From NCBI GenBank assembly GCA_902772795.1, contig CACYBZ010000008.1, positions 1-7,705 of the forward strand: a stretch of 7,705 nucleotides of DNA. The letters are read 5' to 3'. Shown here one piece after another: positions 1 to 6,644 of the stretch. This DNA is from an uncultured Ruminococcus sp. Lineage in GTDB: Bacteria; Bacillota; Clostridia; Oscillospirales; Acutalibacteraceae. The notes under the pieces are model-generated. The model made no database searches and had not been told where the DNA came from. It saw nothing but the letters and a program-made list of their open reading frames with translations. The position numbers and the translations under genes are program-made. Numbering within the stretch: the stretch's first letter is position 1; each line of letters opens with the position of its first letter.

Positions 1-7
1 AATATAA

Positions 8-43
8 ATTATACTACCTTTTGTCCAACAAATGTCCAACAAA
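8..43 (-). promoter_or_regulatory. Possible leftward promoter with a tandem 11-bp direct repeat
   Basis: Read on the minus strand there is a perfect TATAAT (8-13), with TGGACA 19 nt upstream as a possible -35. The spacer is longer than the usual 17. The -35 and spacer region consists of two back-to-back perfect copies of an 11-mer, TGTCCAACAAA on the plus strand, at 22-32 and 33-43. The arms CCTTTtGT (17-24) and ACAAAGG (39-45) also form an imperfect inverted repeat. A long spacer with dyad symmetry would suit a MerR-type activator, but the controlled gene lies left of the window and cannot be seen. This is a pattern-based guess. Confidence 0.3.
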
Positions 44-80
44 GGCGGAATTTTTCTGACTCGGATTGTAAACTTTTTGT

Positions 81-131
81 AAAAAACAGAAATGCCCTTT
101 TGTCACAGAAAAAATTTGTGAAAAGGGCATT
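81..131 (-). terminator. Intrinsic terminator of the thi operon
   Basis: The stem pairs 91-101 (AATGCCCTTTT on plus) with 121-131 (AAAAGGGCATT), 11 perfect base pairs. After a 2-nt bulge there is an inner CACA (104-107)/TGTG (117-120) extension. On the minus-strand transcript the hairpin is followed after about 4 nt by six U residues (plus 81-86). It begins 31 nt past the thiC stop codon and closes the eight-gene operon. Confidence 0.9.
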
Positions 132-162
132 GTCAGATGAAATTTTTTCCGACAGTGTATGT

Positions 163-1467
163 TTAAAGAATGTCAATATATTCGCCGTTGAGGGCTTTGT
201 TCATACTTCTCACCGCACAGAATTTACCGCACATGGAACAGCTTTCCTCGATTTCAGGACTTCTGTCCTCTCTGATACGTTTTGCGGTGTCAGGGTCAAT
301 GGCACATTCCCACTGTTTTTCCCAGTCGAAAGTTCTTCTTGCGTCTGCCATCTGGTCATCAATATCTCTGGCATGCGGAATATGTTTGGCAATATCCGCA
401 GCGTGTGCCGCAATTCTGGAAGCAATAATACCTTGTCTGACATCGTCTACATTGGGCAGGGCAAGATGTTCCGCCGGTGTGACATAGCAAAGAAAAGCTG
501 CTCCTGACGCTGCGGCAACAGCACCGCCGATAGCTGAGGTAATATGGTCATATCCCGGAGCAATATCCGTGACAAGCGGCCCCAGTACATAAAACGGTGC
601 TCCCATACAGATAGTCTGCTGTATTTTCATGTTTGCCTCAATCTGGTCAAGCGGAACGTGTCCGGGGCCTTCTACCATAACCTGCACATCTCTTGCCCAT
701 GCCCGTTTTGTCAGTTCGCCAAGACGTACCAGTTCTTCAATCTGACAAACGTCGCTTGCATCTGCCAGACAACCCGGACGACACGCATCACCCAGAGAAA
801 TTGTGACATCGTATTCCCGACAAATCTCCAGTATCTCATCAAAATGTTCATAAAACGGATTTTCTTCTCCCGTCATGCTCATCCATGCGAACACCAGCGA
901 ACCCCCACGGGAAACAATATTCATTTTTCTTTTGTGTTTCTTAATCTGTTCGATGGTTTTTCTGGTGATACCGCAGTGCAGGGTGACAAAGTCAACACCG
1001 TCTTCTGCGTGCAGACGGACAACATCAATAAAATCCTGTGCCGTCAGTGTTGCCAAATCCCTCTGATAATGAATCACACTGTCATATACGGGAACTGTAC
1101 CAATCATTGCAGGACATTCACTGGTTAATTTTCTGCGGAAAGGCTGTGTGTTGCCGTGAGAAGAAAGATCCATAATTGCTTCTGCTCCCATATTGACTGC
1201 AGCCATTACCTTTTCCATTTCAATATCATAGTCCTTGCAATCCCTTGATACCCCAAGGTTGACATTGATTTTTGTACGCAACATCGACCCTACACCATTG
1301 GGGTCAATACATTTGTGCAGTCTGTTGGCACAGATTGCCACCTGTCCTTTAGCGACAAGTTCTCTGATTTCGTCTTCTGTACGATATTCCTTTTTGGCAA
1401 CAGCTTTCATTTCAGGCGTGATAATTCCCATTCTTGCTGCTTCCATCTGTGTGTGATAACTGTTCAT
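163..1467 (-). CDS. thiC: Phosphomethylpyrimidine synthase ThiC
   Basis: A radical-SAM enzyme of the cytosol that rearranges aminoimidazole ribotide (AIR) into hydroxymethylpyrimidine phosphate, the pyrimidine half of thiamine. The 434-aa protein has family blocks such as MDLSSHGN, VDFVTLHCGIT, VSRGGS, LGDACRPG, VEGPGHVP and PLVTDIAPGYDHI. The C-terminal cluster motif is C410-x2-C413-x3-C417 (CSMCGKFC). The E. coli form has x4 in the second gap. I recall the x3 form from related anaerobes but have not checked this. The protein lacks the roughly 200-residue N-terminal extension of enterobacterial and plant ThiC, as usual in Clostridia. The start at 1467 lies 10 nt after AAAGGA. An out-of-frame ATG at 1472-1474 lies between that SD and the start. 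It is the last gene of the thi operon, 26 nt after thiD. Confidence 0.96.
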   Translation of the reverse strand: MNSYHTQMEAARMGIITPEMKAVAKKEYRTEDEIRELVAKGQVAICANRLHKCIDPNGVGSMLRTKINVNLGVSRDCKDYDIEMEKVMAAVNMGAEAIMDLSSHGNTQPFRRKLTSECPAMIGTVPVYDSVIHYQRDLATLTAQDFIDVVRLHAEDGVDFVTLHCGITRKTIEQIKKHKRKMNIVSRGGSLVFAWMSMTGEENPFYEHFDEILEICREYDVTISLGDACRPGCLADASDVCQIEELVRLGELTKRAWARDVQVMVEGPGHVPLDQIEANMKIQQTICMGAPFYVLGPLVTDIAPGYDHITSAIGGAVAAASGAAFLCYVTPAEHLALPNVDDVRQGIIASRIAAHAADIAKHIPHARDIDDQMADARRTFDWEKQWECAIDPDTAKRIREDRSPEIEESCSMCGKFCAVRSMNKALNGEYIDIL

Positions 1468-1493
1468 TTTTCATGGTTCCTTTCAAGCAAATA

Positions 1494-2294
1494 TTATTTT
1501 TCGTCGGCAAAGCGACTTTGTAAATCAAACGCATGGTGAATCGGCCCGTTACCGTGTCCGAGGGCAAGCATGGCGGACAATGCTCCTGCAACATATGTCT
1601 TTGCCCGTTCTACCGCTACGTCAAGTGGAAAACCTTTCGCCAGATTAGCGGCAATGGCACTGGATAAGGTACAACCTGTTCCATGAGTGTTCTGCGTGTC
1701 TATGCGTTCCCCTCTGAACCACTTTGCCTTACCGTCATGGTACAGAAGGTCGTTGGCATCGTTGACGGAATGTCCGCCCTTAATCAGTACACTGCAACCA
1801 TACCTGCTGATAATTTCGCAGGCTTGCAACATATCCTTTTCACTGCGGATAGTCATCTGTGCCAGCACTTCCGCTTCGGGGATATTCGGCGTAACCAGAG
1901 TAGCAACAGGAAAAAGAAGTGTTGTCATTGCCGTAACAGCGTTGTTCTGTGCCAGCGTTGCTCCGCTGGTAGCCACCATGACAGGGTCAACAACCACATT
2001 CTTTGCCTGATAGAAGCGTAACCGTTCAGCGATGACTTGTATGAGTTCCGCCGACAATACCATACCGATTTTCACTGCGTCAGGAAAAATATCCGTAAAA
2101 ACAGCGTCAATCTGTTCTTTCAGGAACGCTGTGCTGACAGCGAAAATATCCGTAACACCACAGGTGTTCTGTGCCGTGAGAGCGGTTATTGCACTCATGG
2201 CATAGACTCCGTTCAATGTCATTGTTTTCAGGTCTGCTTGAATACCGGCGCCTCCGCAGGAATCACTTCCGGCGATTGATAATGCTGTTTTCAT
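1494..2294 (-). CDS. thiD: Hydroxymethylpyrimidine / phosphomethylpyrimidine kinase ThiD
   Basis: A ribokinase-fold kinase that phosphorylates HMP-P, and usually also HMP, to HMP pyrophosphate, the ThiE substrate. At 266 aa it is of normal length. Visible motifs are the substrate-binding N-terminus GSDSCGGAGIQAD (9-21), VVDPVMVATSG (101-111), LIKGGH (170-175) and the ATP/anion-hole block NTHGTGCTLSSA (202-213) with C208. GHGNGPIHH (246-254) near the end is typical of ThiD. The start at 2294 is chosen because AAAAGGAG sits 8 nt upstream and the protein begins MKTALSIAGSD, as in the family. An in-frame ATG at 2360 would add 22 residues encoded by the repeat-bearing spacer and is unlikely. thiD lies downstream of that spacer and 26 nt ahead of thiC. 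Confidence 0.96.
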   Translation of the reverse strand: MKTALSIAGSDSCGGAGIQADLKTMTLNGVYAMSAITALTAQNTCGVTDIFAVSTAFLKEQIDAVFTDIFPDAVKIGMVLSAELIQVIAERLRFYQAKNVVVDPVMVATSGATLAQNNAVTAMTTLLFPVATLVTPNIPEAEVLAQMTIRSEKDMLQACEIISRYGCSVLIKGGHSVNDANDLLYHDGKAKWFRGERIDTQNTHGTGCTLSSAIAANLAKGFPLDVAVERAKTYVAGALSAMLALGHGNGPIHHAFDLQSRFADEK

Positions 2295-2394
2295 TACTGA
2301 ATCTCCTTTTCGCATTATTTTTATTGTGCGACAAAAAGTGGTGCCCCCGATTTGCCACATACATCATCAGTCTGAATACCAGACCTCAAAGTTT

Positions 2395-2471
2395 CGGTCA
2401 AGCCTTTTTAAAGGCTTGTGGGGTTCAGGGGCAAAGCCCCTGATGGGATTTTTAAGGGCGAAGCCCTTAAA
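2395..2471. repeat. Triple-hairpin intergenic repeat between thiE and thiD
   Basis: Three perfect hairpins lie in a row. A: CAAGCCTTT (2399-2407) with AAAGGCTTG (2410-2418). B: TCAGGGGC (2425-2432) with GCCCCTGA (2436-2443), loop AAA. C: TTTAAGGGC (2451-2459) with GCCCTTAAA (2463-2471), loop GAA. No T-run follows any of them on the minus-strand transcript, so they do not look like terminators. The thiE stop codon (2467-2469) is inside one arm of hairpin C. From memory, similar hairpin strings recur between genes in Ruminococcus-type genomes, so this is probably a dispersed REP-like element. That is recollection, not a search. Confidence 0.75.
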
Positions 2472-3105
2472 CAACAATGCTTTCTGCCAGCTCCCGCAGA
2501 GCAACAGCCGAACGGCGGATATCCGCTGACTGGAACAGTGCCGAAACTACCGCTATACCACTTATCCGACTGCCTTTCAACTGCATGACATTTTCCTGAC
2601 AGATTCCCCCGATAGCTACCGACGGTATCGACACAGAACAACAGATTTCCCTGAGTTTTTCTGTGGTGATTCGCAAAGCATTCTGCTTTGTCGGTGACGC
2701 AAACACCGCACCAACCCCCAGATAATCTGCACCGTCCCTTTCGGCTGACTGTGCCTGTTCTACGGTCTTTGCCGTTGCTCCGATAATCAGGTCTTTGCCT
2801 GCTTTGCGTCGGATTTCGGCTACCGACATATCCTCTGCACCGACATGAATACCGTCTGCACCGCTTTCTATGGCAACACGATAATTGTCATTGATAATCA
2901 GGGGAACGTGATAATGGTGACACAATGCCTTGATTTGCCGTGCTTCTGCAATGAATTTTTCTTCATCAAGGTGTTTTTCCCGAAGCTGTACAATGGTCAC
3001 ACCGCCCAGAATCGCCTGTTCTATCTGCCGATACAATGTGCAGACATCATTTTCTCCACGGTCGGTAACGGCATATAACCGCAACATTTCTTTTGTGAAT
3101 TTCAT
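2467..3105 (-). CDS. thiE: Thiamine-phosphate synthase ThiE
   Basis: It joins HMP pyrophosphate to the carboxythiazole phosphate, giving thiamine phosphate. The 212-aa TIM barrel carries the active-site signatures of true ThiE: YAVTDR (11-16), VQLREK (39-44), the NDN loop (72-74), HVGAED (87-92), a phosphate-binding SPTK (137-140) and AIGGI (164-168), so it should be catalytic. The start at 3105 is preferred over an in-frame ATG at 3150 because AGGGAG lies 7-8 nt upstream and the homologous sequence starts at MKFTKEMLRLYAVTDR. The gap to the tenI stop is 1 nt, so the SD is inside tenI and the two are probably translationally coupled. The last codons (ESIVV) and the stop run into the hairpin repeat, so the C-terminus may have been set by insertion of that element. 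Confidence 0.95.
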   Translation of the reverse strand: MKFTKEMLRLYAVTDRGENDVCTLYRQIEQAILGGVTIVQLREKHLDEEKFIAEARQIKALCHHYHVPLIINDNYRVAIESGADGIHVGAEDMSVAEIRRKAGKDLIIGATAKTVEQAQSAERDGADYLGVGAVFASPTKQNALRITTEKLREICCSVSIPSVAIGGICQENVMQLKGSRISGIAVVSALFQSADIRRSAVALRELAESIVV

Positions 3106-3106
3106 A

Positions 3107-3703
3107 TTATCTCTCCCTGAAATCGGCAAAATATTCACCGATATTCTCACAACACATTGCCCCGCTCATCACACAAACCCCGTCTGCTCCTGCCTGCAGA
3201 ACCTCTCTGTAATGCTGTGCATGAATACCGCCAATCGCATAGACGGGAACATCGGCACACTGACAAATCCCTGTCAGAAAATCAAGTCCACGCCCCGATA
3301 TTCCCTTTTTACAGTCCGTATCAAAAATATGTCCTGCTGTGATATAGGTACAACCTAGTTTCTGAGCCTCCACAGCGTCGCTGACACTGTGGCACGATGC
3401 ACCAAGAATAGTAAACCACTTTCTTTCTTCCGTCGAAAGTATGCGGAGCAGAGGCAATGGCAGATGTAAAAAACGGTGGTTGAGTTGTCTTGCCACATTT
3501 GGGAAACTGTGCAGAATACAGCGTGTTCCGCTTTTCTGACAAATCCTGATGACTTCATCGGCAAGACATTGATATTCCGTTTCCGACAAATCCTTTTCCC
3601 GAAGTATGATGGCGGTGGGGTGTTGCGTGGCAATTTTCTCTATGCGTAAAAGAAAATCATCTTTACAGATTGTACGGTTGGTGACACATACTGTCTTACA
3701 CAT
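3107..3703 (-). CDS. tenI: Thiazole tautomerase TenI (ThiE-like)
   Basis: In Bacillus, TenI converts the unstable thiazole product of ThiG into its aromatic carboxythiazole phosphate tautomer and makes no thiamine phosphate. The 198-aa protein belongs to the ThiE/TenI barrel family. It begins CVTNR (6-10) and has LREKD (34-38). It carries the TenI-type block GHIFDTDCKKG (124-134), with H125 matching the catalytic histidine of the B. subtilis GHVFETDCKKG block as I recall it. It lacks the NDN and HVGxED segments that ThiE needs, having HSFPNV and FLHLPLPLL at those places. VYAIGGI and AGADGVCVMSGAM close the barrel. Two starts are possible, at 3703 (8-nt overlap with thiH) or 3715 (20-nt overlap). 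Neither has a good SD, so coupling to thiH translation is likely. Databases may label it thiamine phosphate synthase. Confidence 0.9.
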   Translation of the reverse strand: MCKTVCVTNRTICKDDFLLRIEKIATQHPTAIILREKDLSETEYQCLADEVIRICQKSGTRCILHSFPNVARQLNHRFLHLPLPLLRILSTEERKWFTILGASCHSVSDAVEAQKLGCTYITAGHIFDTDCKKGISGRGLDFLTGICQCADVPVYAIGGIHAQHYREVLQAGADGVCVMSGAMCCENIGEYFADFRER

Positions 3704-4949
3704 AAAGATAATCATTCAGAACGGGTTGCAGACCTTCTTCGGCAATATCCTTATACATCGTGTCCAGACTGCGGTTATCGTCAATGACAAACTGTTCATC
3801 GCCCTGTCTGCCGTCCGAATCCTTTCCGTTGTATTTTGTTTCGTGGTCGCCTATGCCCGTAGATACGCCTGCAGATATCTTTGTCGCTCCTATTCTGACA
3901 ATACCGTTTCGGAATGTGGCACTCTCACGGGAAGACACCGTAATGCCCACATACGGCAGAAAAATACGATAGGCACAGATAATCTGACACAGTTGTTTTT
4001 CATGAACGTCCAGAGGATTTATCTGGTCATTGTTCACGATGGGACGCAATCTCGGACAGGAAAGCGACATTTCCGCATGGGGATATTTCCGCTGTAAGAA
4101 ATACACGTGCAAAGCACTTGCCAGTGCGTCTTTACGGAAATCCGAAAGTCCCAGCAATGCCGAAAACGCTACACCACGCATACCGCCACGCAACGCTCTT
4201 TCCTGAGCGTCAAAACGATACGGCCATATCCGTTTATGTCCCATAAGATGTAATTCTTCATACCGTTTTGCGTCATACGTTTCCTGAAATACAGTAACAT
4301 AGTCCGCACCACATTCATGAAGATAGCGGTATTCATCGGTATTGACAGGATAAATTTCCAGCCCCACCATACGGAAATATTTCCGTGCTAATCTGCACGC
4401 CTCACCGATATAGCTGACATCACTCATTGTACGGCTTTCACCCGTCAGTATCAGAATTTCTTCCATACCGCTTTCGGCAATGACTTTCATTTCATGTTCA
4501 ATCTGTTCCATGTCCAGTTTCATACGTCTGATATTGTTATAACAGTTGAATCCGCAGTAGACACAGTAATTTTCGCAGTAATTGGCAATATACAGCGGTG
4601 TAAACAGATAGACGGTATTTCCGAAATGTCTGCTGGTTTCCTGACTTGCCCGTTGTGCCATCTGTTCCAGAAAAGGTTCGGCAGACGGAGATAACAATGC
4701 CTTGAAATCTTCTATCGTACAATGTTCATGTGCCAACGCCCTGCGGACATCTTTCGCCGTATATGCCGAACTGTCATAGCTGTTCATATGTGCCATGACT
4801 TTTTCGCAGACATCAGATTCAATTTTTTCCATTCCCTCCATATACTCCATATGGTTGGTTCGGAAAGAGGGGTCAGACTCCAGACGGTGTTTTTTTTCCA
4901 GTGCTTTCGGAGATAAATTTTCTGCATCAACAAAAAAATGATTTTCCAT
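3696..4949 (-). CDS. thiH: Tyrosine lyase ThiH (2-iminoacetate synthase)
   Basis: A radical-SAM enzyme that cleaves tyrosine to dehydroglycine (2-iminoacetate) plus p-cresol and feeds the former to ThiG. It replaces the oxygen-dependent glycine oxidase ThiO and so indicates an anaerobic host. The 417-aa protein has an N-terminal helical region, then the [4Fe-4S] motif C125-x3-C129-x2-C132 within YCENYCVYCGF, followed by ILILTGESR (the SAM-binding GE-type strand), YPVNTDEY, DYVTVFQETYD and the C-terminal SLSCPRLRP and VGITVSSRESATFRNG blocks of ThiH. The start is ATG at 4947-4949, with GGGAG 7 nt upstream and 13 nt between it and the thiG stop. The 3' end overlaps tenI. Confidence 0.96.
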   Translation of the reverse strand: MENHFFVDAENLSPKALEKKHRLESDPSFRTNHMEYMEGMEKIESDVCEKVMAHMNSYDSSAYTAKDVRRALAHEHCTIEDFKALLSPSAEPFLEQMAQRASQETSRHFGNTVYLFTPLYIANYCENYCVYCGFNCYNNIRRMKLDMEQIEHEMKVIAESGMEEILILTGESRTMSDVSYIGEACRLARKYFRMVGLEIYPVNTDEYRYLHECGADYVTVFQETYDAKRYEELHLMGHKRIWPYRFDAQERALRGGMRGVAFSALLGLSDFRKDALASALHVYFLQRKYPHAEMSLSCPRLRPIVNNDQINPLDVHEKQLCQIICAYRIFLPYVGITVSSRESATFRNGIVRIGATKISAGVSTGIGDHETKYNGKDSDGRQGDEQFVIDDNRSLDTMYKDIAEEGLQPVLNDYLYV

Positions 4950-4962
4950 GGCTAATCTCCCA

Positions 4963-5733
4963 TCAATTACGGAGAAATCCTGTCAGCGGGTCGGAAGCTG
5001 ATGCACCACGTGTCAGTACTCTGCCCAGTCCTGACAGATAGGCTTTTCTGCCTGCTTCAATCGCCTGACGGAATGCTGATGCCATCATCGGCAAATCGCC
5101 TGCTGTTGCCAGTGCCGTATTTGCCATAATCGCCGACGCTCCCATTTCCATTGCCTCACAAGCCTGCGAGGGTCTGCCGATACCTGCGTCAACAATAATC
5201 GGAAGGTCTATTTCGTCAATCAGAATCTGAATAAATTCCTTTGTTGCCAGTCCCTTGTTGGAACCAATCGGGGACGCTAATGGCATAATGGTTGACGCTC
5301 CTGCATTGACCAGGTCACGGGCAACATTCAAATCAGGATACATATAGGGCATAACAATAAACCCTTCTTTAGCAAGAATTTCTGTTGCCCTGATGGTTTC
5401 ACTGTTGTCAGGCAGAAGATACTTTGAGTCACGCATAATTTCCACCTTGACAAAATCACCGCAACCCAATGCCCTCGCCAGATGAGCAATACGGACAGCT
5501 TCTTCTGCTGTTCTTGCTCCACTGGTGTTGGGAAGTAACGTGATTCCCTCAGGAATAAAATCCAGAATATTTTCTTTTTCCTTGGTGTTGGTACGACGTA
5601 CCGCCAGTGTGATAATTTCAGCACCCGCATATTTGATTGCCGACTCTACAAGATTCAGCGAATATTTTCCTGAACCCAGAATAAAACGGGACTGAAATTC
5701 ATGTCCTCCGATAATCAGTTTATCGTCTTTTAT
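4963..5733 (-). CDS. thiG: Thiazole synthase ThiG, apparent AUA start
   Basis: It builds the thiazole phosphate from deoxyxylulose 5-phosphate, dehydroglycine and the ThiS thiocarboxylate. Homology covers the whole reading frame: [34 protein letters not shown], the catalytic [33 protein letters not shown] and a LTGFLRN end. There is no ATG, GTG or TTG in frame between the thiF stop and a TTG at 5467-5469, which would remove about 88 conserved residues. With the ATA at 5731-5733 as codon 1, the protein is 256 aa (the usual length) and the Schiff-base lysine falls at K96, the number known for B. subtilis ThiG. AAGGAG ends 6 nt upstream of this ATA, an optimal distance. ATT (5737-5739) or ATC (5734-5736) are less well placed. 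Automatic gene callers are likely to truncate the gene or call it a pseudogene. Confidence 0.9.
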   Translation of the reverse strand: MKDDKLIIGGHEFQSRFILGSGKYSLNLVESAIKYAGAEIITLAVRRTNTKEKENILDFIPEGITLLPNTSGARTAEEAVRIAHLARALGCGDFVKVEIMRDSKYLLPDNSETIRATEILAKEGFIVMPYMYPDLNVARDLVNAGASTIMPLASPIGSNKGLATKEFIQILIDEIDLPIIVDAGIGRPSQACEAMEMGASAIMANTALATAGDLPMMASAFRQAIEAGRKAYLSGLGRVLTRGASASDPLTGFLRN

Positions 5734-5745
5734 GATAATCTCCTT
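5731..5745 (-). promoter_or_regulatory. SD and non-canonical start of thiG
   Basis: On the minus strand AAGGAG (5740-5745) is followed by ATT ATC ATA AAA GAC GAT. The thiF stop TAA (5752-5754) is in the same frame just upstream, so the initiation codon must lie in this short interval. ATA at 5731-5733 has the best SD spacing, 6 nt. Ribosomes finishing thiF only 18 nt away could help initiation at such a weak codon. Confidence 0.65.
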
Positions 5746-5751
5746 CTTTCT

Positions 5752-6387
5752 TTACAGGGCGGATTCCTCCGCCAGAATACGCACAACCGTATGTGCCTGA
5801 TGTGACGCACACAGCATGACACGGGACGAAATCAGACAGATACCTTCTTCGACATTGCTTGTTCCGTCACCGCAGAGATAGAAATGTGGTGTGATTTTTC
5901 TGGTCACTATGGTGTTGGGACTGCCCATTCCTGCCATACCTGACGCAGATACCACATACTTTTCGGGGAAAACCTCCAGCACGGTATTGACGAGCATGGC
6001 TTTGGCTTCCGCACGGTCGAATGCTTCACAGATGACATCAGCATTTTTCACCAGTTGTGCCACATTTTCGGCAGTGACGCAGACATCATGCAGTTCTGTA
6101 TGGACATACGGTGCAATTTCTGCCAGATTGTTTGCTGTTGCTTCTGTCTTCGGCATACCTATCTGCGTGATTTTATACTGCTGACGGTGCAGATTGGTAA
6201 TATCTACACGGTCATAATCAATTAAAATCAATCTGCCTACGCCTGCTCTGGCAAGAGCAATGGCAACAGTCGAACCCAGTCCGCCAAGACCGCATATGGC
6301 AACGGTGGACGAAGACAATTTTTCCTGTAATTTTTTTCCGTGACGTTTTGTCAGGGCTTTTATGACTTCTTCTTTTGTCGGAATCAA
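5752..6387 (-). CDS. thiF: ThiS adenylyltransferase ThiF (short, family-2 type)
   Basis: An E1-like enzyme that adenylates the C-terminal glycine of ThiS so that sulfur can be loaded. The Rossmann ATP-binding motif CGLGGLGS is at 32-39, then LIDYDRVDITNLHRQQY (55-71) with the NLHRQ signature, GMPKTEA (77-83), CEAFDRAEAK and ASGMAGMGSPN. It has 211 aa, against about 250 for E. coli ThiF. It contains no CxxC pair, so the structural zinc site of the E. coli and MoeB type is absent. This fits the short ThiF subfamily of anaerobes. It starts with TTG at 6385-6387, two bases after the thiS stop. The SD, GGAGGTGG, is made by the codons of the ThiS C-terminal glycines, so the genes are tightly coupled. 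It ends 18 nt before thiG. Confidence 0.92.
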   Translation of the reverse strand: MIPTKEEVIKALTKRHGKKLQEKLSSSTVAICGLGGLGSTVAIALARAGVGRLILIDYDRVDITNLHRQQYKITQIGMPKTEATANNLAEIAPYVHTELHDVCVTAENVAQLVKNADVICEAFDRAEAKAMLVNTVLEVFPEKYVVSASGMAGMGSPNTIVTRKITPHFYLCGDGTSNVEEGICLISSRVMLCASHQAHTVVRILAEESAL

Positions 6388-6389
6388 TC

Positions 6390-6402
6390 TCAGCCACCTC
6401 CC
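6390..6402 (-). promoter_or_regulatory. thiF ribosome binding site inside the thiS Gly-Gly-Gly codons
   Basis: The last thiS codons GTG GGA GGT GGC TGA contain GGAGGTGG, a strong match to the SD consensus, ending at a normal distance from the TTG start of thiF at 6387. The codons for the functionally required C-terminal glycines of ThiS thus double as the thiF ribosome binding site. This probably keeps carrier and activating enzyme in proportion. Confidence 0.75.
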
Positions 6403-6587
6403 ACGAAACTTATCACTTCCATGACATCGCCGTCTTTGAGTACAGTCTGTGCATACTGTGCTTTCGGCAGAATTTCGCCGTTGAGTTCCACAACAATCCG
6501 TTCTGTGTTGCAGTCGGTTGTGGAAAGATAGCCAGTAACACTTGTTCCCTCAACGTCGTGAAGTTGTTTGCCGTTGATTGTCACCAT
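6390..6587 (-). CDS. thiS: Sulfur carrier protein ThiS
   Basis: A ubiquitin-like sulfur carrier. Its C-terminal glycine is adenylated by ThiF and converted to a thiocarboxylate that donates sulfur to ThiG. The 65-aa protein starts MVTINGKQ, has the beta-grasp core RIVVELNGEILPKAQYAQTV and LKDGDVMEVISFV, and ends with the required Gly-Gly, here Gly-Gly-Gly. The ATG at 6585-6587 is chosen because CAGGAGG lies 7-8 nt upstream. The open frame continues to 6635, but those codons belong to the riboswitch terminator hairpin. It is the first gene of the thi operon, directly after the terminator's U-tract. Confidence 0.95.
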   Translation of the reverse strand: MVTINGKQLHDVEGTSVTGYLSTTDCNTERIVVELNGEILPKAQYAQTVLKDGDVMEVISFVGGG

Positions 6588-6602
6588 AATATCAACCTCC
6601 TG

Positions 6603-6644
6603 AAAAAAAAATACGGGAAATTGCAGATTTGGCAAATTCCCGTA
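6603..6644 (-). terminator. Riboswitch-controlled intrinsic terminator before thiS
   Basis: On the minus strand the arm at 6632-6644 (TACGGGAATTTGC) pairs with the arm at 6612-6624 (GCAATTTCCCGTA), 12 of 13 bases, around a 7-nt loop. Nine uninterrupted U residues follow (6603-6611). The thiS SD (6596-6602) begins immediately after. The position between the TPP aptamer and the first gene shows that the switch works at the level of transcription termination. Confidence 0.9.

Noticed and set aside
100..1128. Plus-strand open frames opposite thiC (for example 100-507 and 544-1128)
   Set aside because: They are antisense to a clearly conserved gene, show no recognisable domains and have no SD or promoter of their own.
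2295..2360. Upstream in-frame ATG of thiD at 2360
   Set aside because: The extra 22 residues match no ThiD N-terminus, and a strong SD lies just before 2294.
2395..2471. Triple hairpins as a CRISPR array or a terminator
   Set aside because: The three units differ in sequence, have no regular spacers, and none is followed by a U-tract.
3106..3150. Upstream in-frame ATG of thiE at 3150
   Set aside because: It would overlap the end of tenI, has no matching SD, and the family N-terminus begins at MKFTKEMLRLYAVTDR.
3606..4097. Plus-strand open frame opposite thiH and tenI
   Set aside because: It is a mirror of two conserved coding frames, with no family similarity that I recognise.
4963..5469. 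ThiG as a 168-aa protein from the TTG at 5467-5469
   Set aside because: It would drop about 88 residues of well conserved ThiG sequence, including the catalytic lysine's position in a full barrel. The homology continues in frame to 5733.
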